A stretch of 64,000 nt of DNA from JBCDCY01 sp039180875 (GCA_039180875.1 JBCDCY010000001.1:992001-1056000); one strand, 5' to 3'. Positions 8,184 through 16,711 are shown, counted from the stretch's first letter. Made by a program: numbers and translations. Notes: generated by a model not told the origin, from the sequence alone.

Positions 8184-8891
8184 TCACCCAGGCCCGATAA
8201 CGGGTCTCCGCTGCAGGTTCCAGACCAACGGGTCAGGGCGGTCGAGCAACAGCTCGAGAAGGGCGTCGGAGTCGTTCTCCATCGCGAAGTCGAGCTCGCC
8301 GGGATGGACCGGGAAGATGGCGTAGATGTTGACCGGCGCGCCATCTGGTAGAGGAACCTGAACGACGTCGATCTGCATCGTCTCCGGCCAATGCACAAGG
8401 TAGGCGCTCATCTCAGAGGCCGCGCCAATACGCCCCCATTGAACGGTGTGCCCCGGTCCAAGCCACGTATTCTGTGAATGGGGAAAGCGCGCTAGCTCCT
8501 TGAGATCAGCAAGGGGCGCCCAATTCTCCTCCGTGATCCGTCCGTCGGGCGATGCGCCGTCGGGGCCAAACCAGTCTGCAGGAAGAACGACGGCAAGCTC
8601 CGCACGCGCAAAGATACGGTCGAACCCCGGCGGGACGGTCATTGACTTGGTGGCCATGCCAAGGGTGACCACGGTCCAGTAGGGCCAATTTGCTGTCGGC
8701 GGCACCGGAAGCAGATCGAGTTGCGGCTCTCCTGGGACGATCTCAGTGATGACCGTCGCCACTTCGGTTCCAAACTCGGTCTCGAGATGGGTCGTCAGCG
8801 CGGACGCGTAGCCCGTATCCGCCGCCGGTCCTTGATCGCCCTCCGCGCAGCCAACGACGAGCAGAAGCGCGAGCGCCGCTGCTCGCCTCAA
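8184..8891 (-). CDS. Predicted lipoprotein with a suppressor-of-fused (SUFU) domain
   Basis: 235 residues starting at TTG 8891, which overlaps the sdhA stop (TTGA). This start gives a signal peptide 'LRRAAALALLLVV' ending in the lipobox 'VVGC', whereas the longer open frame has an Arg-rich stretch antisense-like to sdhA. The mature part matches SUFU-like bacterial domains: 'TVVTLGMATKSMTVP', 'RAELAVVLPADW', 'LKELARFPHSQNTWLGPGHT', 'IYAIFPVHPGELDF' and a final 'DALLELL'. Bacterial SUFU proteins are usually cytoplasmic and often act as immunity proteins of contact-dependent toxins, so a lipid-anchored version is unusual. Function in complex II is unknown. Translation is coupled to sdhA. Confidence 0.78.
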   Translation of the reverse strand: MRRAAALALLLVVGCAEGDQGPAADTGYASALTTHLETEFGTEVATVITEIVPGEPQLDLLPVPPTANWPYWTVVTLGMATKSMTVPPGFDRIFARAELAVVLPADWFGPDGASPDGRITEENWAPLADLKELARFPHSQNTWLGPGHTVQWGRIGAASEMSAYLVHWPETMQIDVVQVPLPDGAPVNIYAIFPVHPGELDFAMENDSDALLELLLDRPDPLVWNLQRRPVIGPG

Positions 8892-10696
8892 TACACCCGT
8901 TCCTTGGGGGCGATCTTCTTGAGCGGGATGCCGCCTTCGGACTCGACGGTGAGCGGGTCGAGGTGGACGGGCCGGTAGCTGAGCGTCACGCCGCCGGCGT
9001 CCGAGAGGTGAGCGAGGGAGTGGACGCGCCATGTCTCGTCGTCGCGCTTGCTGTAGTCCTCCCGCGCGTGGGCCCCGCGGCTCTCGTGCCTTGCCTCGGC
9101 CGAATAGACGGTGGTGATGGCGTTGGCCATCAGGTTCTCGAGCTCCAGCGTCTCCATCAGGTCGCTGTTCCAGATCAGCGAGCGGTCGGTGACCCGCAGG
9201 TCGGCCATACCCTGGTAGAGCGTCGCCACCCGGCGGCAGCCGTTCTGCAAGGTCTCTTCGGTGCGGAAGACCGCCGCATCCTCCTGCATCGCCTTTTGCA
9301 GGTCGAGGCGCAGCTCGGCCGTGGGCGTATTGCCCTCGGCGTAGCGGATGCGGTCGAAGCGGTCCATCGCCTCCTCCACCGACTTTTCGTTGAGCGCCGC
9401 ATTCGGCGCCTCGGGATTGACCACCTTGCCGGCCTGGATCGCTGCGGCACGGCCGAAGACCACGAGGTCAATGAGGGAGTTGGAGCCCAGCCGGTTCGCC
9501 CCGTGAACGGAGGCACAGCCGGCCTCCCCCACAGCCATCAGGCCGGGGATGACGCGGTCGGGCTCTTCGGGCGTGGGGTCGAGCACCTCGCCCCAGTAGT
9601 TCGTCGGAATGCCGCCCATGTTGTAGTGCACGGTGGGGATCACTGGGATCGGGTCGCGGGTGACGTCGACGCCGGCAAAGATCCGGGCGGATTCCGAGAT
9701 GCCCGGCAGCCGCTCCGCCAACGTCTCCGGCGGCAGGTGGTTGAGGTTGAGGTGGATGTGGTCGCCTTCCTTGCCGACGCCCCGGCCTTCCCGGATCTCC
9801 ATCGTCATGCAGCGTGAGACCACATCGCGGCTCGCCAGATCCTTGGCCGAGGGCGCATAGCGCTCCATGAAGCGCTCGCCCTCTGAGTTGGTGAGGTAGC
9901 CGCCCTCCCCCCGCGCGCCCTCGGTGATCAGGCAGCCGGCGCCGTAGATGCCGGTCGGGTGGAACTGCACGAACTCCATGTCCTGCAGCGGCAAACCCTT
10001 GCGGGCCACCATGCCGCCGCCGTCGCCGGTGCAGGTGTGGGCCGAGGTGGCGGAGAAATAGGCCCGGCCGTAGCCGCCGGTCGCTAGCACCACCATCTTG
10101 GCGTTGAAGCGGTGCATCGTGCCGTCCTCGAGATTCCAGGCGATCACGCCCTGGCAGGCGCCGTCCTCCGTCATCACCAGGTCGATGGCGAAATACTCGA
10201 TGTAGAACTCGGCGTTGTTCTTCAGCGACTGGCCGTAGAGCGTATGGAGGATGGCGTGGCCGGTGCGGTCGGCGGCGGCGCAGGTGCGCTGCACCGGCGG
10301 CCCCTCCCCGAACTCCGTCATATGGCCGCCGAATGGGCGCTGGTAGATCTTGCCCTCCTCGGTCCGGCTGAAGGGCACGCCGTAGTGCTCCAGCTCATAG
10401 ACCGCCTTCGGCGCCTCCCGCGCGAGGTACTCCATCGCGTCGGTATCGCCGAGCCAGTCGGAGCCCTTCACGGTGTCGTACATGTGCCACTGCCAGTGGT
10501 CGGGCCCCATGTTGGAGAGGGAGGCCGCGATCCCCCCCTGGGCCGCCACGGTGTGGGAGCGCGTCGGGAACACCTTTGTGATGCAGGCCGTGGTGAGGCC
10601 CTGCTCCGCCATGCCCAACGTCGCCCGGAGGCCCGATCCGCCCGCGCCGACGACGACGACGTCGTGGGTGTGGTCGATGAAATCATATGCGCTCAT
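8888..10696 (-). CDS. sdhA: Succinate dehydrogenase flavoprotein subunit
   Basis: 602 residues, the usual length. FAD is held covalently at the His of 'RSHTVAAQGG', after the dinucleotide-binding 'VVGAGGSGLRA'. The substrate and catalytic region is 'EFVQFHPTGIYGAG' ... 'ERYAPSAKDLASRDVVSRC' (capping-domain Arg and His), and 'HGANRLGSNSL' near the C-terminus closes the FAD site. It oxidises succinate to fumarate at the cytoplasmic face of complex II. It lies 12 nt after sdhD, and its stop overlaps the TTG of the lipoprotein gene. Confidence 0.98.
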   Translation of the reverse strand: MSAYDFIDHTHDVVVVGAGGSGLRATLGMAEQGLTTACITKVFPTRSHTVAAQGGIAASLSNMGPDHWQWHMYDTVKGSDWLGDTDAMEYLAREAPKAVYELEHYGVPFSRTEEGKIYQRPFGGHMTEFGEGPPVQRTCAAADRTGHAILHTLYGQSLKNNAEFYIEYFAIDLVMTEDGACQGVIAWNLEDGTMHRFNAKMVVLATGGYGRAYFSATSAHTCTGDGGGMVARKGLPLQDMEFVQFHPTGIYGAGCLITEGARGEGGYLTNSEGERFMERYAPSAKDLASRDVVSRCMTMEIREGRGVGKEGDHIHLNLNHLPPETLAERLPGISESARIFAGVDVTRDPIPVIPTVHYNMGGIPTNYWGEVLDPTPEEPDRVIPGLMAVGEAGCASVHGANRLGSNSLIDLVVFGRAAAIQAGKVVNPEAPNAALNEKSVEEAMDRFDRIRYAEGNTPTAELRLDLQKAMQEDAAVFRTEETLQNGCRRVATLYQGMADLRVTDRSLIWNSDLMETLELENLMANAITTVYSAEARHESRGAHAREDYSKRDDETWRVHSLAHLSDAGGVTLSYRPVHLDPLTVESEGGIPLKKIAPKERVY

Positions 10697-10708
10697 ACGG
10701 AGCTCCGG

Positions 10709-11083
10709 TCATAGGGCGATGCGGGCGACGGCGAAGACGCCGGTCAGGCCGAGGATCCAGCAGAGGAAGGTGCTGCCCAGCAGCACCGCCGTGCGCATCG
10801 CCGGGCCGTGGATGTAGTCCTCGATCACCACCTGCAGACCCTGCTTCAGATGGGAGCAAGCGACCACGAAGAACAGCACGGCGACGATGGCGTGGAACGG
10901 ATGGGCATAGGCCGCGAGCACCGTCTGGTGATCCTGGCCGAGGTTGGAGGCGAACGGGAAGAGGAAAAGCAGCGTAAGCGGGATGAGGGCGATGGAACTC
11001 ACCCGCTGGCCCCACCAATGCTCCACGCCCTCATGGGCAGCGCCGAGGCCGACGGCCCGGGAATAGGATGTGCGGTAGCTCAC
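10709..11083 (-). CDS. sdhD: Succinate dehydrogenase membrane anchor subunit
   Basis: 124 residues from GTG 11083, preceded by GAGGGGG; the ATG at 11110 lies inside sdhC and lacks a ribosome-binding site. Three membrane helices ('ALIPLTLLFLFPF', 'HAIVAVLFFVVACSHL', 'VLLGSTFLCWILGLTGVFAVA') and the heme-ligand His region 'ACSHLKQGLQVVIEDYIH' are those of alphaproteobacterial SdhD. With SdhC it binds heme b and forms the ubiquinone site. Confidence 0.93.
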   Translation of the reverse strand: MSYRTSYSRAVGLGAAHEGVEHWWGQRVSSIALIPLTLLFLFPFASNLGQDHQTVLAAYAHPFHAIVAVLFFVVACSHLKQGLQVVIEDYIHGPAMRTAVLLGSTFLCWILGLTGVFAVARIAL

Positions 11084-11096
11084 GTCGTTGCCCCCC

Positions 11097-11486
11097 TCAG
11101 AGCAGTGCAAAGCCGACGGTCAATGCCGTCAGCAGGACGGAGACCGCCAGGGCGATCAAGCCGGTGATGTGCACCTGGCGCAGATCGAAGCCGTGGCCGG
11201 TATCCCACCAAAGATGCCTGAGACCGTTGGCGAAATGGTACCAGAGCGCCCAAAGCGAGCCGACCAACACGATCAACCCTATGATCGAGGTAAGCGCGGC
11301 GTCGGCCAATGCAAAGACCTCCGGCCCGATGGCGGCTGCCAGGAACCAGCAGATGATCAGGCCGAGGCCGAGCGTCAGCGCCACCCCAGTGATCCGGTGG
11401 GTGATCGACATCATCATCGAGAGATACGGCCGATAGACCGTCAGATGCGGTGAGAGGGGCCGGTTGCCCCGGTTCACGTCGGCCAT
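11097..11486 (-). CDS. sdhC: Succinate dehydrogenase cytochrome b556 subunit
   Basis: 129 residues. The N-terminal motif 'RPLSPHLTVYRPYLSMMMSITHRITGV' contains the SdhC signature (R-P-x-S-P-H and the S-x-x-H-R-x-T-G quinone/heme region), and 'HFANGLRHLWWD' supplies the heme ligand His in helix 2. Three membrane helices. It is the first gene of the sdh operon; its promoter must lie in the 259-nt divergent gap to the fasciclin gene, where no clear consensus is visible. Confidence 0.95.
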   Translation of the reverse strand: MADVNRGNRPLSPHLTVYRPYLSMMMSITHRITGVALTLGLGLIICWFLAAAIGPEVFALADAALTSIIGLIVLVGSLWALWYHFANGLRHLWWDTGHGFDLRQVHITGLIALAVSVLLTALTVGFALL

Positions 11487-11745
11487 GGGTGGCTCCTGTC
11501 GCGTTCGTCGCGGCGCGCGCTGGCTCGCTGCCTTGGTCCTGGGCGGACCCTAAGGCATCTGCACCGACGTGCCCAGAGCGACGCCTCCCTGATTTTTAGC
11601 GTTTTCGCGGCCGAGCGCCAGCGGCGCGGCCGGTGCTCCGCCGGGCAGAGCGTGCTTTCCCAGCTGGCGGAGTGGCGATGTCGAACCGATCGTGCTACCT
11701 CGCGCTTTGATCGTTTTCCGATGCCTCTGATCTGGGGAGCCACCG

Positions 11746-12252
11746 ATGTTTCGCCGCACCTTCTGCCTTGCCGCTGCCGGACTGATGTTGAGCGCCTGCG
11801 ACGTGCCGCTCTCAAGCACCGAGGGTGCGGCGGGCCCCGGACTGACCGGCGATATCGTCGATACCGCGGCCGCCGCCGGCTCCTTCAACACCCTGATCGC
11901 CGCCGTGCAGGCCGCCGGGTTGGAGGAGACGCTGCGCGGGCCCGGACCGCTCACCGTCTTCGCACCTACCGATGCCGCCTTCGCCGATCTGCCACCGGGA
12001 TCACTCGACCGCCTGCTGCAGCCGGAAAACCGGGATCAGCTGGTGTCGATCCTCACCTTCCATGTGGTGCCGGGCGACATCCGCTCCGACGCGCTGGTGG
12101 GCCGGGTGGAGACCGTGAGCGCCGCCAACGGGGAGAGCCTGACGGTCGACGGCACGAACGGCGTGGTGGTGAAGGACGCCAACGTGATCACCGCCGACGT
12201 CGAGGCGACGAACGGTGTTATCCACGTCATCGACAAGGTGCTGCTGCCCTAA
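11746..12252 (+). CDS. Fasciclin-domain lipoprotein
   Basis: 168 residues. The signal sequence 'MFRRTFCLAAAGLMLSAC' ends in the lipobox LSAC (Cys18). A single fasciclin (FAS1/beta-Ig-H3) domain follows: 'TLIAAVQAAGLEETLRGPGPLTVFAPTDAAFADLP' and the H2 box 'NGVIHVIDKVLLP' at the extreme C-terminus. FAS1 domains mediate adhesion or surface protein contacts; in alphaproteobacteria they are typically small periplasmic or outer-membrane lipoproteins. It is transcribed alone, divergently from sdhC, and is convergent with the mesaconyl-CoA hydratase gene only 18 nt away. Confidence 0.92.
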   Translation: MFRRTFCLAAAGLMLSACDVPLSSTEGAAGPGLTGDIVDTAAAAGSFNTLIAAVQAAGLEETLRGPGPLTVFAPTDAAFADLPPGSLDRLLQPENRDQLVSILTFHVVPGDIRSDALVGRVETVSAANGESLTVDGTNGVVVKDANVITADVEATNGVIHVIDKVLLP

Positions 12253-12270
12253 CGGCCGGGCTCGGCGCGG

Positions 12271-13305
12271 CTAGCGCGGCACGAGCGCCCAATAGTCGAA
12301 GTCGAGCAGGATCTCCGGTCGGTAGCGCCCCTCCGCGTCCTTGAGCGGGAACGGATCGTCCGTTCCTGTGGTCGCGACCAGGCGGATGCGGAGCGCACCG
12401 ATGCTCCGCTCCGCCGTCTCCGCCACCTCCAGGATCTCGCTCCAGGCCCGCACGGTATCGCCGGCGAAGCACGGGGCGGCGTGGCTGCCGGCGTTGATGG
12501 CGACGATCATCTGAGCGTTGGCCAGGCCGTTGAAGCTGAGCGCCCGGGCCAGGCTGATGACGTGCCCGCCGTAGATCAGGCGTCGGCCGTCCTGGCGCGC
12601 ACTCACGTCGAAATGCACCTTCGCGGTGTTCTGCCAGAGCCGGGTGGCGAGCATGTGCTCGGCCTCCTCCACCGTCACGCCGTCGACATGGTCGATGTGC
12701 TCCCCGACGGCGTAGTCGGCCCAGCGGTGGGCCTCCCCCGATGCGGCAAAATCGTAGTCGGCGAAGCTTAGGCCGTCGGGCAGGATCAGGTCCGTTGCCG
12801 CAACGTGGGGGGAGAGGGCTGGCACCACGTCCTCCGACGCCGGACTGCCCGGCGCGCGCCGGCGCACCATGACCCAGCGCACGTATTCGAGCACCGTGGC
12901 ACCGTCCTCGTTCCGGCCGGTGGTGCGCACCCAGACGATGCCTGCCTTGCCGTTCGAGAGCTGGCGGAGGCCAATGACCTCTGACGTGGCGGAGAGCGTG
13001 GCGCCGGGCCAGACCGGCCGGTGAAAGCGCCCCTCCGCATATCCGAGATTGGCGATGGCGTTGAGCGAGATATCCGGCACCGACTTGCCGAAGACCGTGT
13101 GGAAGACCGCCAGATCCTCCACCGGGCTGCGCTCAAGACCGACGGCCCGGGCAAAGCTGTCGGCGGAGTACAGCGCGAAGCGGCTGGGATAGAGCGCCGT
13201 GTAGAGATCGCGTAGCCCGGGCCCCAGCGTGCGCGGCACGCCGTGCACGATGGTCTCGCCCAGGCGATAGTCCTCGAAGAACCGACCGCTATTGGTCTTC
13301 GTCAC
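12271..13305 (-). CDS. mch: Mesaconyl-CoA hydratase (beta-methylmalyl-CoA dehydratase)
   Basis: 344 residues made of two MaoC-like hot-dog halves. The first carries 'SRFALYSADSFARAVGLERSPVEDLAVFHTVFGKSVPDISLNA' and the second 'NTAKVHFD' ... 'LIYGGHVISLARALSFNGL'. These are hallmarks of the alphaproteobacterial mesaconyl-C1-CoA hydratase of the ethylmalonyl-CoA pathway, which interconverts mesaconyl-CoA and beta-methylmalyl-CoA during acetate assimilation. A malyl-CoA lyase/thioesterase homologue lies three genes away on the same strand, which strengthens the assignment. As far as I recall, the same neighbourhood (mcl2, NnrU, mch, sdh) exists in Rhodobacter sphaeroides. Confidence 0.88.
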   Translation of the reverse strand: MTKTNSGRFFEDYRLGETIVHGVPRTLGPGLRDLYTALYPSRFALYSADSFARAVGLERSPVEDLAVFHTVFGKSVPDISLNAIANLGYAEGRFHRPVWPGATLSATSEVIGLRQLSNGKAGIVWVRTTGRNEDGATVLEYVRWVMVRRRAPGSPASEDVVPALSPHVAATDLILPDGLSFADYDFAASGEAHRWADYAVGEHIDHVDGVTVEEAEHMLATRLWQNTAKVHFDVSARQDGRRLIYGGHVISLARALSFNGLANAQMIVAINAGSHAAPCFAGDTVRAWSEILEVAETAERSIGALRIRLVATTGTDDPFPLKDAEGRYRPEILLDFDYWALVPR

Positions 13306-13349
13306 GGCAGCTTCTCCCCTCAGCGCCTCCCCCGGCGCCCAACTCGTCG

Positions 13350-13553
13350 CTAGAGCGCGTCGAGATCCAGCTCCGCATCGTAGTCCAGATCGACGTCCTT
13401 CATCACCGCCTGGCCGCAGCGCATCACCCCGGCCTTGGCATCGAAGGCATAGCTCGGCTGGCCGTAGAGCTGCCAGCCGCGGTTCAGCGCCTCCGTCACC
13501 TTGTGGGAGAAGCTGCCGTCATCCGGCGCGGTCACGAAACGATAGACATGCAT
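13350..13553 (-). CDS. DUF1737 domain-containing small protein
   Basis: 67 residues. 'MHVYRFVTAPDDGSFSHKVTEALNRGWQLYGQPSYAFD' matches the short DUF1737 proteins (aromatic start, central 'L..GW.LYG.P'), with an acidic tail. Function unknown. It lies 4 nt after the NnrU-like gene and 44 nt before mch on the minus strand, so it is probably in the same transcript. Confidence 0.82.
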   Translation of the reverse strand: MHVYRFVTAPDDGSFSHKVTEALNRGWQLYGQPSYAFDAKAGVMRCGQAVMKDVDLDYDAELDLDAL

Positions 13554-13557
13554 AAGG

Positions 13558-14133
13558 CTACCCCGGGAATGGATAAACGCCGCCGATATAGAAATGGAAG
13601 GCCGCCACAGCCCCGAAGGCGACGAGTGAGATGATCACCCAGCGCACATCGCCGGCCACGGTCCCCGGCGCCGGGCGCTGCCAGGGCCCGTCCTGGGCGT
13701 TGATCACAACGATCTCAATCAGGGCCCAGGCGCCGATCCCGCCGAACAGGATCAGGGAGGCGAGATCGCCGTTCACCAACAGATGCGCCGCCGCCCAGAC
13801 CACGGCGGCGAGCAGCATGGGATGGCGCAGTAGCGCCCGCACCCGGCCCGTGGACTTGCCCATGCCGAATAGAAACAGGGCGATCAGCATCAGCAGATTG
13901 GTCAGATGCACGGCCCAATAGGGTGGCGTCCAGACAGCGATGTAGTCGGCCTGCTGATAGCCGAGCACCATCAGCACGACCGAGGCGAGGAGCAGAAGTG
14001 CGATCACACCGCGATCCGGACCCTCCCCGAGCGTCCGGGTGAGGCCCGCCCGCGCCGCCGGCGCCGCGCGGCGAAAGAGGTGGACGACGGTCCATAGCAA
14101 CAGGCCGATGATGAGCAACGTCATGGCGGGCAT
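13558..14133 (-). CDS. NnrU family membrane protein
   Basis: 191 residues with about five membrane helices. 'YWAVHLTNLLMLIALFLFGMGKSTGRVRALLRHPMLLAAVVWAAAHLLVNGD' is the NnrU signature, including the RHP and the AHLL-x-NGD loop shared with the isoprenylcysteine methyltransferase-like superfamily. NnrU was named for a link with nitric oxide reductase expression, but homologues in TCA-cycle neighbourhoods have no defined role. It lies between mch and the malyl-CoA enzyme on the same strand. Confidence 0.87.
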   Translation of the reverse strand: MPAMTLLIIGLLLWTVVHLFRRAAPAARAGLTRTLGEGPDRGVIALLLLASVVLMVLGYQQADYIAVWTPPYWAVHLTNLLMLIALFLFGMGKSTGRVRALLRHPMLLAAVVWAAAHLLVNGDLASLILFGGIGAWALIEIVVINAQDGPWQRPAPGTVAGDVRWVIISLVAFGAVAAFHFYIGGVYPFPG

Positions 14134-14169
14134 CCCGGTTCGGGGCTGGCTGGCTGGCGCCAGTATGCC

Positions 14170-15042
14170 CTAGGACGGGGTGGCTTCAAGCGCGGCGATC
14201 GCTTCAGCCTGGGCGAGCAGCCGGCGGGCGCTTTCGACGTGCAGATGCTCGACGATCCGGCCGTCGAGCACGGCGACGCCCTGGCCCGCGGCCTCCGCCT
14301 CCGCGAACGCCGCGACCTGGCGTCGGGCCAGCGTGAGGGCGGCGTCGCTCGGCGCGAAGGCGCGGTTGGCCGCGTCGATCTGACCCGGGTGGATCAGGGT
14401 CTTGCCGTCGAAGCCCATGTCCCGCCCCGCCGCGCACTCGGCGGCCAGGCCGTCCGCGTCGCCGAGATCGTTGAAGACGCCGTCGATGCAGGCCAGCCCA
14501 TGGGCCCGCGCCGCCAACAGGCAGAGCGAGAGGGAGGTCGCCACCGGCGCCCGTCCCGGGACATGGGCCGCGCCAAGCTCCTTCACCAGATCGTTGGTGC
14601 CGAGGATGAAGGCGACCAGCCGCGGCACGCCGGCGGCGATCGCCTCGGCCTGCAGAATCCCGGCCGGGGTCTCCATCATCGCCCAGATCGCTGGGCCGTC
14701 CGGGCCGACGGCGGCTTCGACGGGGCGCAGATCCTCCGGCCGGCCGACCTTGGGAACCAGGATGGCATCCGGTGCAGCCGCGACCGCGGCGGCCAGATCG
14801 TCGTGGCCCCAGGGGGTGTCGAGCCCGTTGATGCGGATCGCCACCTCCCGCCGGCCGAAGCCGCGGGCCCGGACCGCCTCGGCCACCTGGGTGCGGGCGG
14901 CCGTCTTTTCGCTCGGCAGCACTGCGTCCTCGAGGTCGAGGATCAGGGCGTCGGCCGGCAGGCTCCGCGCCTTCTCCAGCGCCCGGGCGTTCGATCCCGG
15001 CATGTAGAGGACGGAACGCCGGGGACGGTCGTCGGCACGCAT
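14170..15042 (-). CDS. mcl2: CitE/HpcH-family protein, likely (3S)-malyl-CoA thioesterase (Mcl2-like)
   Basis: 290 residues from ATG 15042 (GGAG 7-10 nt upstream); the frame stays open to 15144 without similarity. It is a TIM-barrel of the CitE/HpcH type: 'RSVLYMPGSNARALEKARSLPADALILDLEDAV' (metal and CoA site), 'ILVPKVGRPED', 'WAMMETPAGI' (Mg-binding Glu), 'FILGTNDLVKELGA' and 'GFDGKTLIHPGQI'. Family members cleave malyl-CoA or beta-methylmalyl-CoA, or hydrolyse malyl-CoA. The opening LYMPGSN is closer to the short Mcl2/CitE type than to the 318-residue malyl-CoA lyase Mcl1. Clustering with mch supports an ethylmalonyl-CoA pathway role, namely formation of malate. Lyase versus thioesterase cannot be settled by eye. 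Confidence 0.75.
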   Translation of the reverse strand: MRADDRPRRSVLYMPGSNARALEKARSLPADALILDLEDAVLPSEKTAARTQVAEAVRARGFGRREVAIRINGLDTPWGHDDLAAAVAAAPDAILVPKVGRPEDLRPVEAAVGPDGPAIWAMMETPAGILQAEAIAAGVPRLVAFILGTNDLVKELGAAHVPGRAPVATSLSLCLLAARAHGLACIDGVFNDLGDADGLAAECAAGRDMGFDGKTLIHPGQIDAANRAFAPSDAALTLARRQVAAFAEAEAAGQGVAVLDGRIVEHLHVESARRLLAQAEAIAALEATPS

Positions 15043-15362
15043 TTGGCTCTCCGGGATCGGTCGCGGACGGGGCGCGACCTTACAAAGCGTTGCCGGGATG
15101 GCAAGGCGCGCACGGTCGTTGCGCGGCGGGCGGGCGCAGCGCACGATCCGTGCGGGCGTTTACCATTTCTCCATCGCTCACTTGCATCGTCGGGTCATTC
15201 GAGCCCGCACGGGGATCGGCACGCGTCCGATCCGAAACAGGAACGGGCGCGGTGGTGCCCCCCGAGGCGGGGCAGGACGAGATCACGGGCGCGGATTGCG
15301 TCGATGGATCGTCCCCGAGCAGACACCGCCATCCGCGCCCCCAGACCAGAGAGGTCGTGACG
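15043..15362. other. 320-nt divergent intergenic region
   Basis: Lies between the mcl2-like gene (minus) and a small secreted protein gene (plus) and must hold both promoters. I see no convincing -35/-10 pair, operator or RNA structure. The plus-strand frame of the secreted protein is open back to about 15090 but encodes only a Ser/Arg/Gly-rich stretch. Confidence 0.5.
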
Positions 15363-15677
15363 ATGACGCGCGCGCTTTTTGCCCTTTCGCTCGGCTTTGC
15401 CGGGATGCTGTTCGCCGCCGATGCCTCCCGCGCCCAGGGCGGCCCCTGCGCCGAGCGGGCGCAGGTGCTGGACTATCTGAAGGATCGCTTCGGCGAGGAA
15501 CGCCAGAGCATGGGGCTCCTCCAGGACAACCGGGTGATCGAGGTCTTCCACAGCCCCGAGACGGGCAGCTGGACAATCCTGGTGACCAGCCCGAACAACC
15601 GCAGCTGCATGATCGCCTCCGGCCAGCACTGGGAGGCCGACGCGCCGCTCGCCCACCTGGTGGGCGACGGGGCGTAG
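15363..15677 (+). CDS. Small secreted protein, alphaproteobacterial conserved hypothetical
   Basis: 104 residues from ATG 15363, chosen because it gives a clean signal peptide ('MTRALFALSLGFAGMLFAADASRAQG', cleavage likely after SRAQ). The mature 79 residues contain two cysteines (Cys29 and 'RSCMIASGQHW') that could form a disulfide, and a pattern 'LKDRFGEERQSMGLLQDNRVIEVFHSPETGSWTILVT'. This pattern is common in small periplasmic proteins of Rhodobacterales with no assigned function. Single gene; palindromes follow. Confidence 0.72.
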   Translation: MTRALFALSLGFAGMLFAADASRAQGGPCAERAQVLDYLKDRFGEERQSMGLLQDNRVIEVFHSPETGSWTILVTSPNNRSCMIASGQHWEADAPLAHLVGDGA

Positions 15678-15692
15678 GCCCAGCAAAGATGT

Positions 15693-15712
15693 CGCGGGGC
15701 GCCAGCCCCGCG
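15693..15712. repeat. GCCA-loop GC hairpin
   Basis: An 8-bp perfect stem CGCGGGGC-GCCA-GCCCCGCG right after the secreted-protein gene. It shares its core (GGGGC-GCCA-GCCCC) with 52802-52821 and, with a G-U pair, with 613-628. Confidence 0.5.
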
Positions 15713-15776
15713 TCCGCTTCATAGCGCCGCCCTCTCCGGGCGGCAGCGCTTCTCCCGCGCCATGCGATCAAACGGA

Positions 15777-15804
15777 ATCGGACATCGCCAGAGCGATGTC
15801 CGAT
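15777..15804. terminator. Bidirectional hairpin between convergent genes
   Basis: A 12-bp perfect stem (15777-15788 with 15793-15804) around a CAGA loop lies between the convergent secreted-protein and TSUP genes. It probably ends transcription or stabilises the 3' ends of both. No long T tract follows, so it is not a canonical intrinsic terminator. Confidence 0.55.
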
Positions 15805-15835
15805 ACGAGATGCGTTTGCTGCGGCCGCACCCGCC

Positions 15836-16588
15836 TCAGCTCAGCGCATCCCAGATCAGCTTCGTGCCGGTGATTGTCAGCAGCACATAGGTGACCCGGA
15901 AAAACCAGCGCTCCGAGATCAATCGGTGGGCCCGCACGCCGAGCAGGGCGCCGGCCACTGCCACCGGCGCAAGTGCCAGGTTCGCCACCACCGTCTCGCG
16001 CGAGAACAGGCCGAGCGCGAGATAGGGGAAGAACTTCAGGATGTTCACCCACCAGAACACCAGCACCGTCGTCGCCTGGTAGGTGGTCTTGCTGAGGTTC
16101 TGGCTCAAGAGATGCACCGCCGCCGGCGGCCCGCCGGCATGGCTGACGAAGCTGGTGAAGCCCGCGACCGACCCCCAGAGCAGCGCGGCGCCGAGACGGA
16201 AGGGCCGCGCCGCGATGCTGATCCAGCCCCGGCTCCGGCCAAGCTGATAGGCCACGAAGCCGAGGGCGATCGCCCCGATCAACAGCCGTACCGCATCGGC
16301 ATCTGTATAGCGAAAGAGCAGCACGCCGAGGCCCACCCCCGGCACCGCCCCGATCATCAAGGCCCGTGCATCGCGCAGCGACCATTGCCGCCAAAACGGC
16401 CCGAGGGTGGTGAGGTCCATCACCATCAGGAGCGGCAGCATCACCCCCACGGCAAAGACCGGCTCCAGCACCAGGGCAAGCAGCGGCGTCGCCGCGAACG
16501 CCGCGCCCGAGCCGAAGCCGCCCTTCGAGATCCCGGCGAACAGCACCGCCGGAATGGCCAGGGCGAAGAAGGTCAGATCCAGCGTCAC
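15836..16588 (-). CDS. TSUP family (TauE/SafE, DUF81) sulfite/sulfonate-type exporter
   Basis: 250 residues from GTG 16588 (GGGAG upstream); the frame stays open to 17824 but that part is antisense to mdh. About eight membrane helices in two repeats. 'GGFGSGAAFAATPLL' in helix 1 and the mirrored 'FTSFVSHAGGPPAAVHLL' in the second half are the TSUP repeat motifs. Members move sulfite, sulfonates or organic acids by proton coupling. The substrate is unknown. It is divergent from mdh with about 120 nt between the starts. Confidence 0.88.
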   Translation of the reverse strand: MTLDLTFFALAIPAVLFAGISKGGFGSGAAFAATPLLALVLEPVFAVGVMLPLLMVMDLTTLGPFWRQWSLRDARALMIGAVPGVGLGVLLFRYTDADAVRLLIGAIALGFVAYQLGRSRGWISIAARPFRLGAALLWGSVAGFTSFVSHAGGPPAAVHLLSQNLSKTTYQATTVLVFWWVNILKFFPYLALGLFSRETVVANLALAPVAVAGALLGVRAHRLISERWFFRVTYVLLTITGTKLIWDALS

Positions 16589-16711
16589 CGCCCGCTCCCG
16601 CCAGGTGCCCGCACCATCGCATCCGGGGGGCCGCGCATCGCCAGGACACTTGCACGCTTGCGCCGATGGGGCTAGTCGGGCGCCGTTTGACCACTCCAGG
16701 AGGTGACGGGC

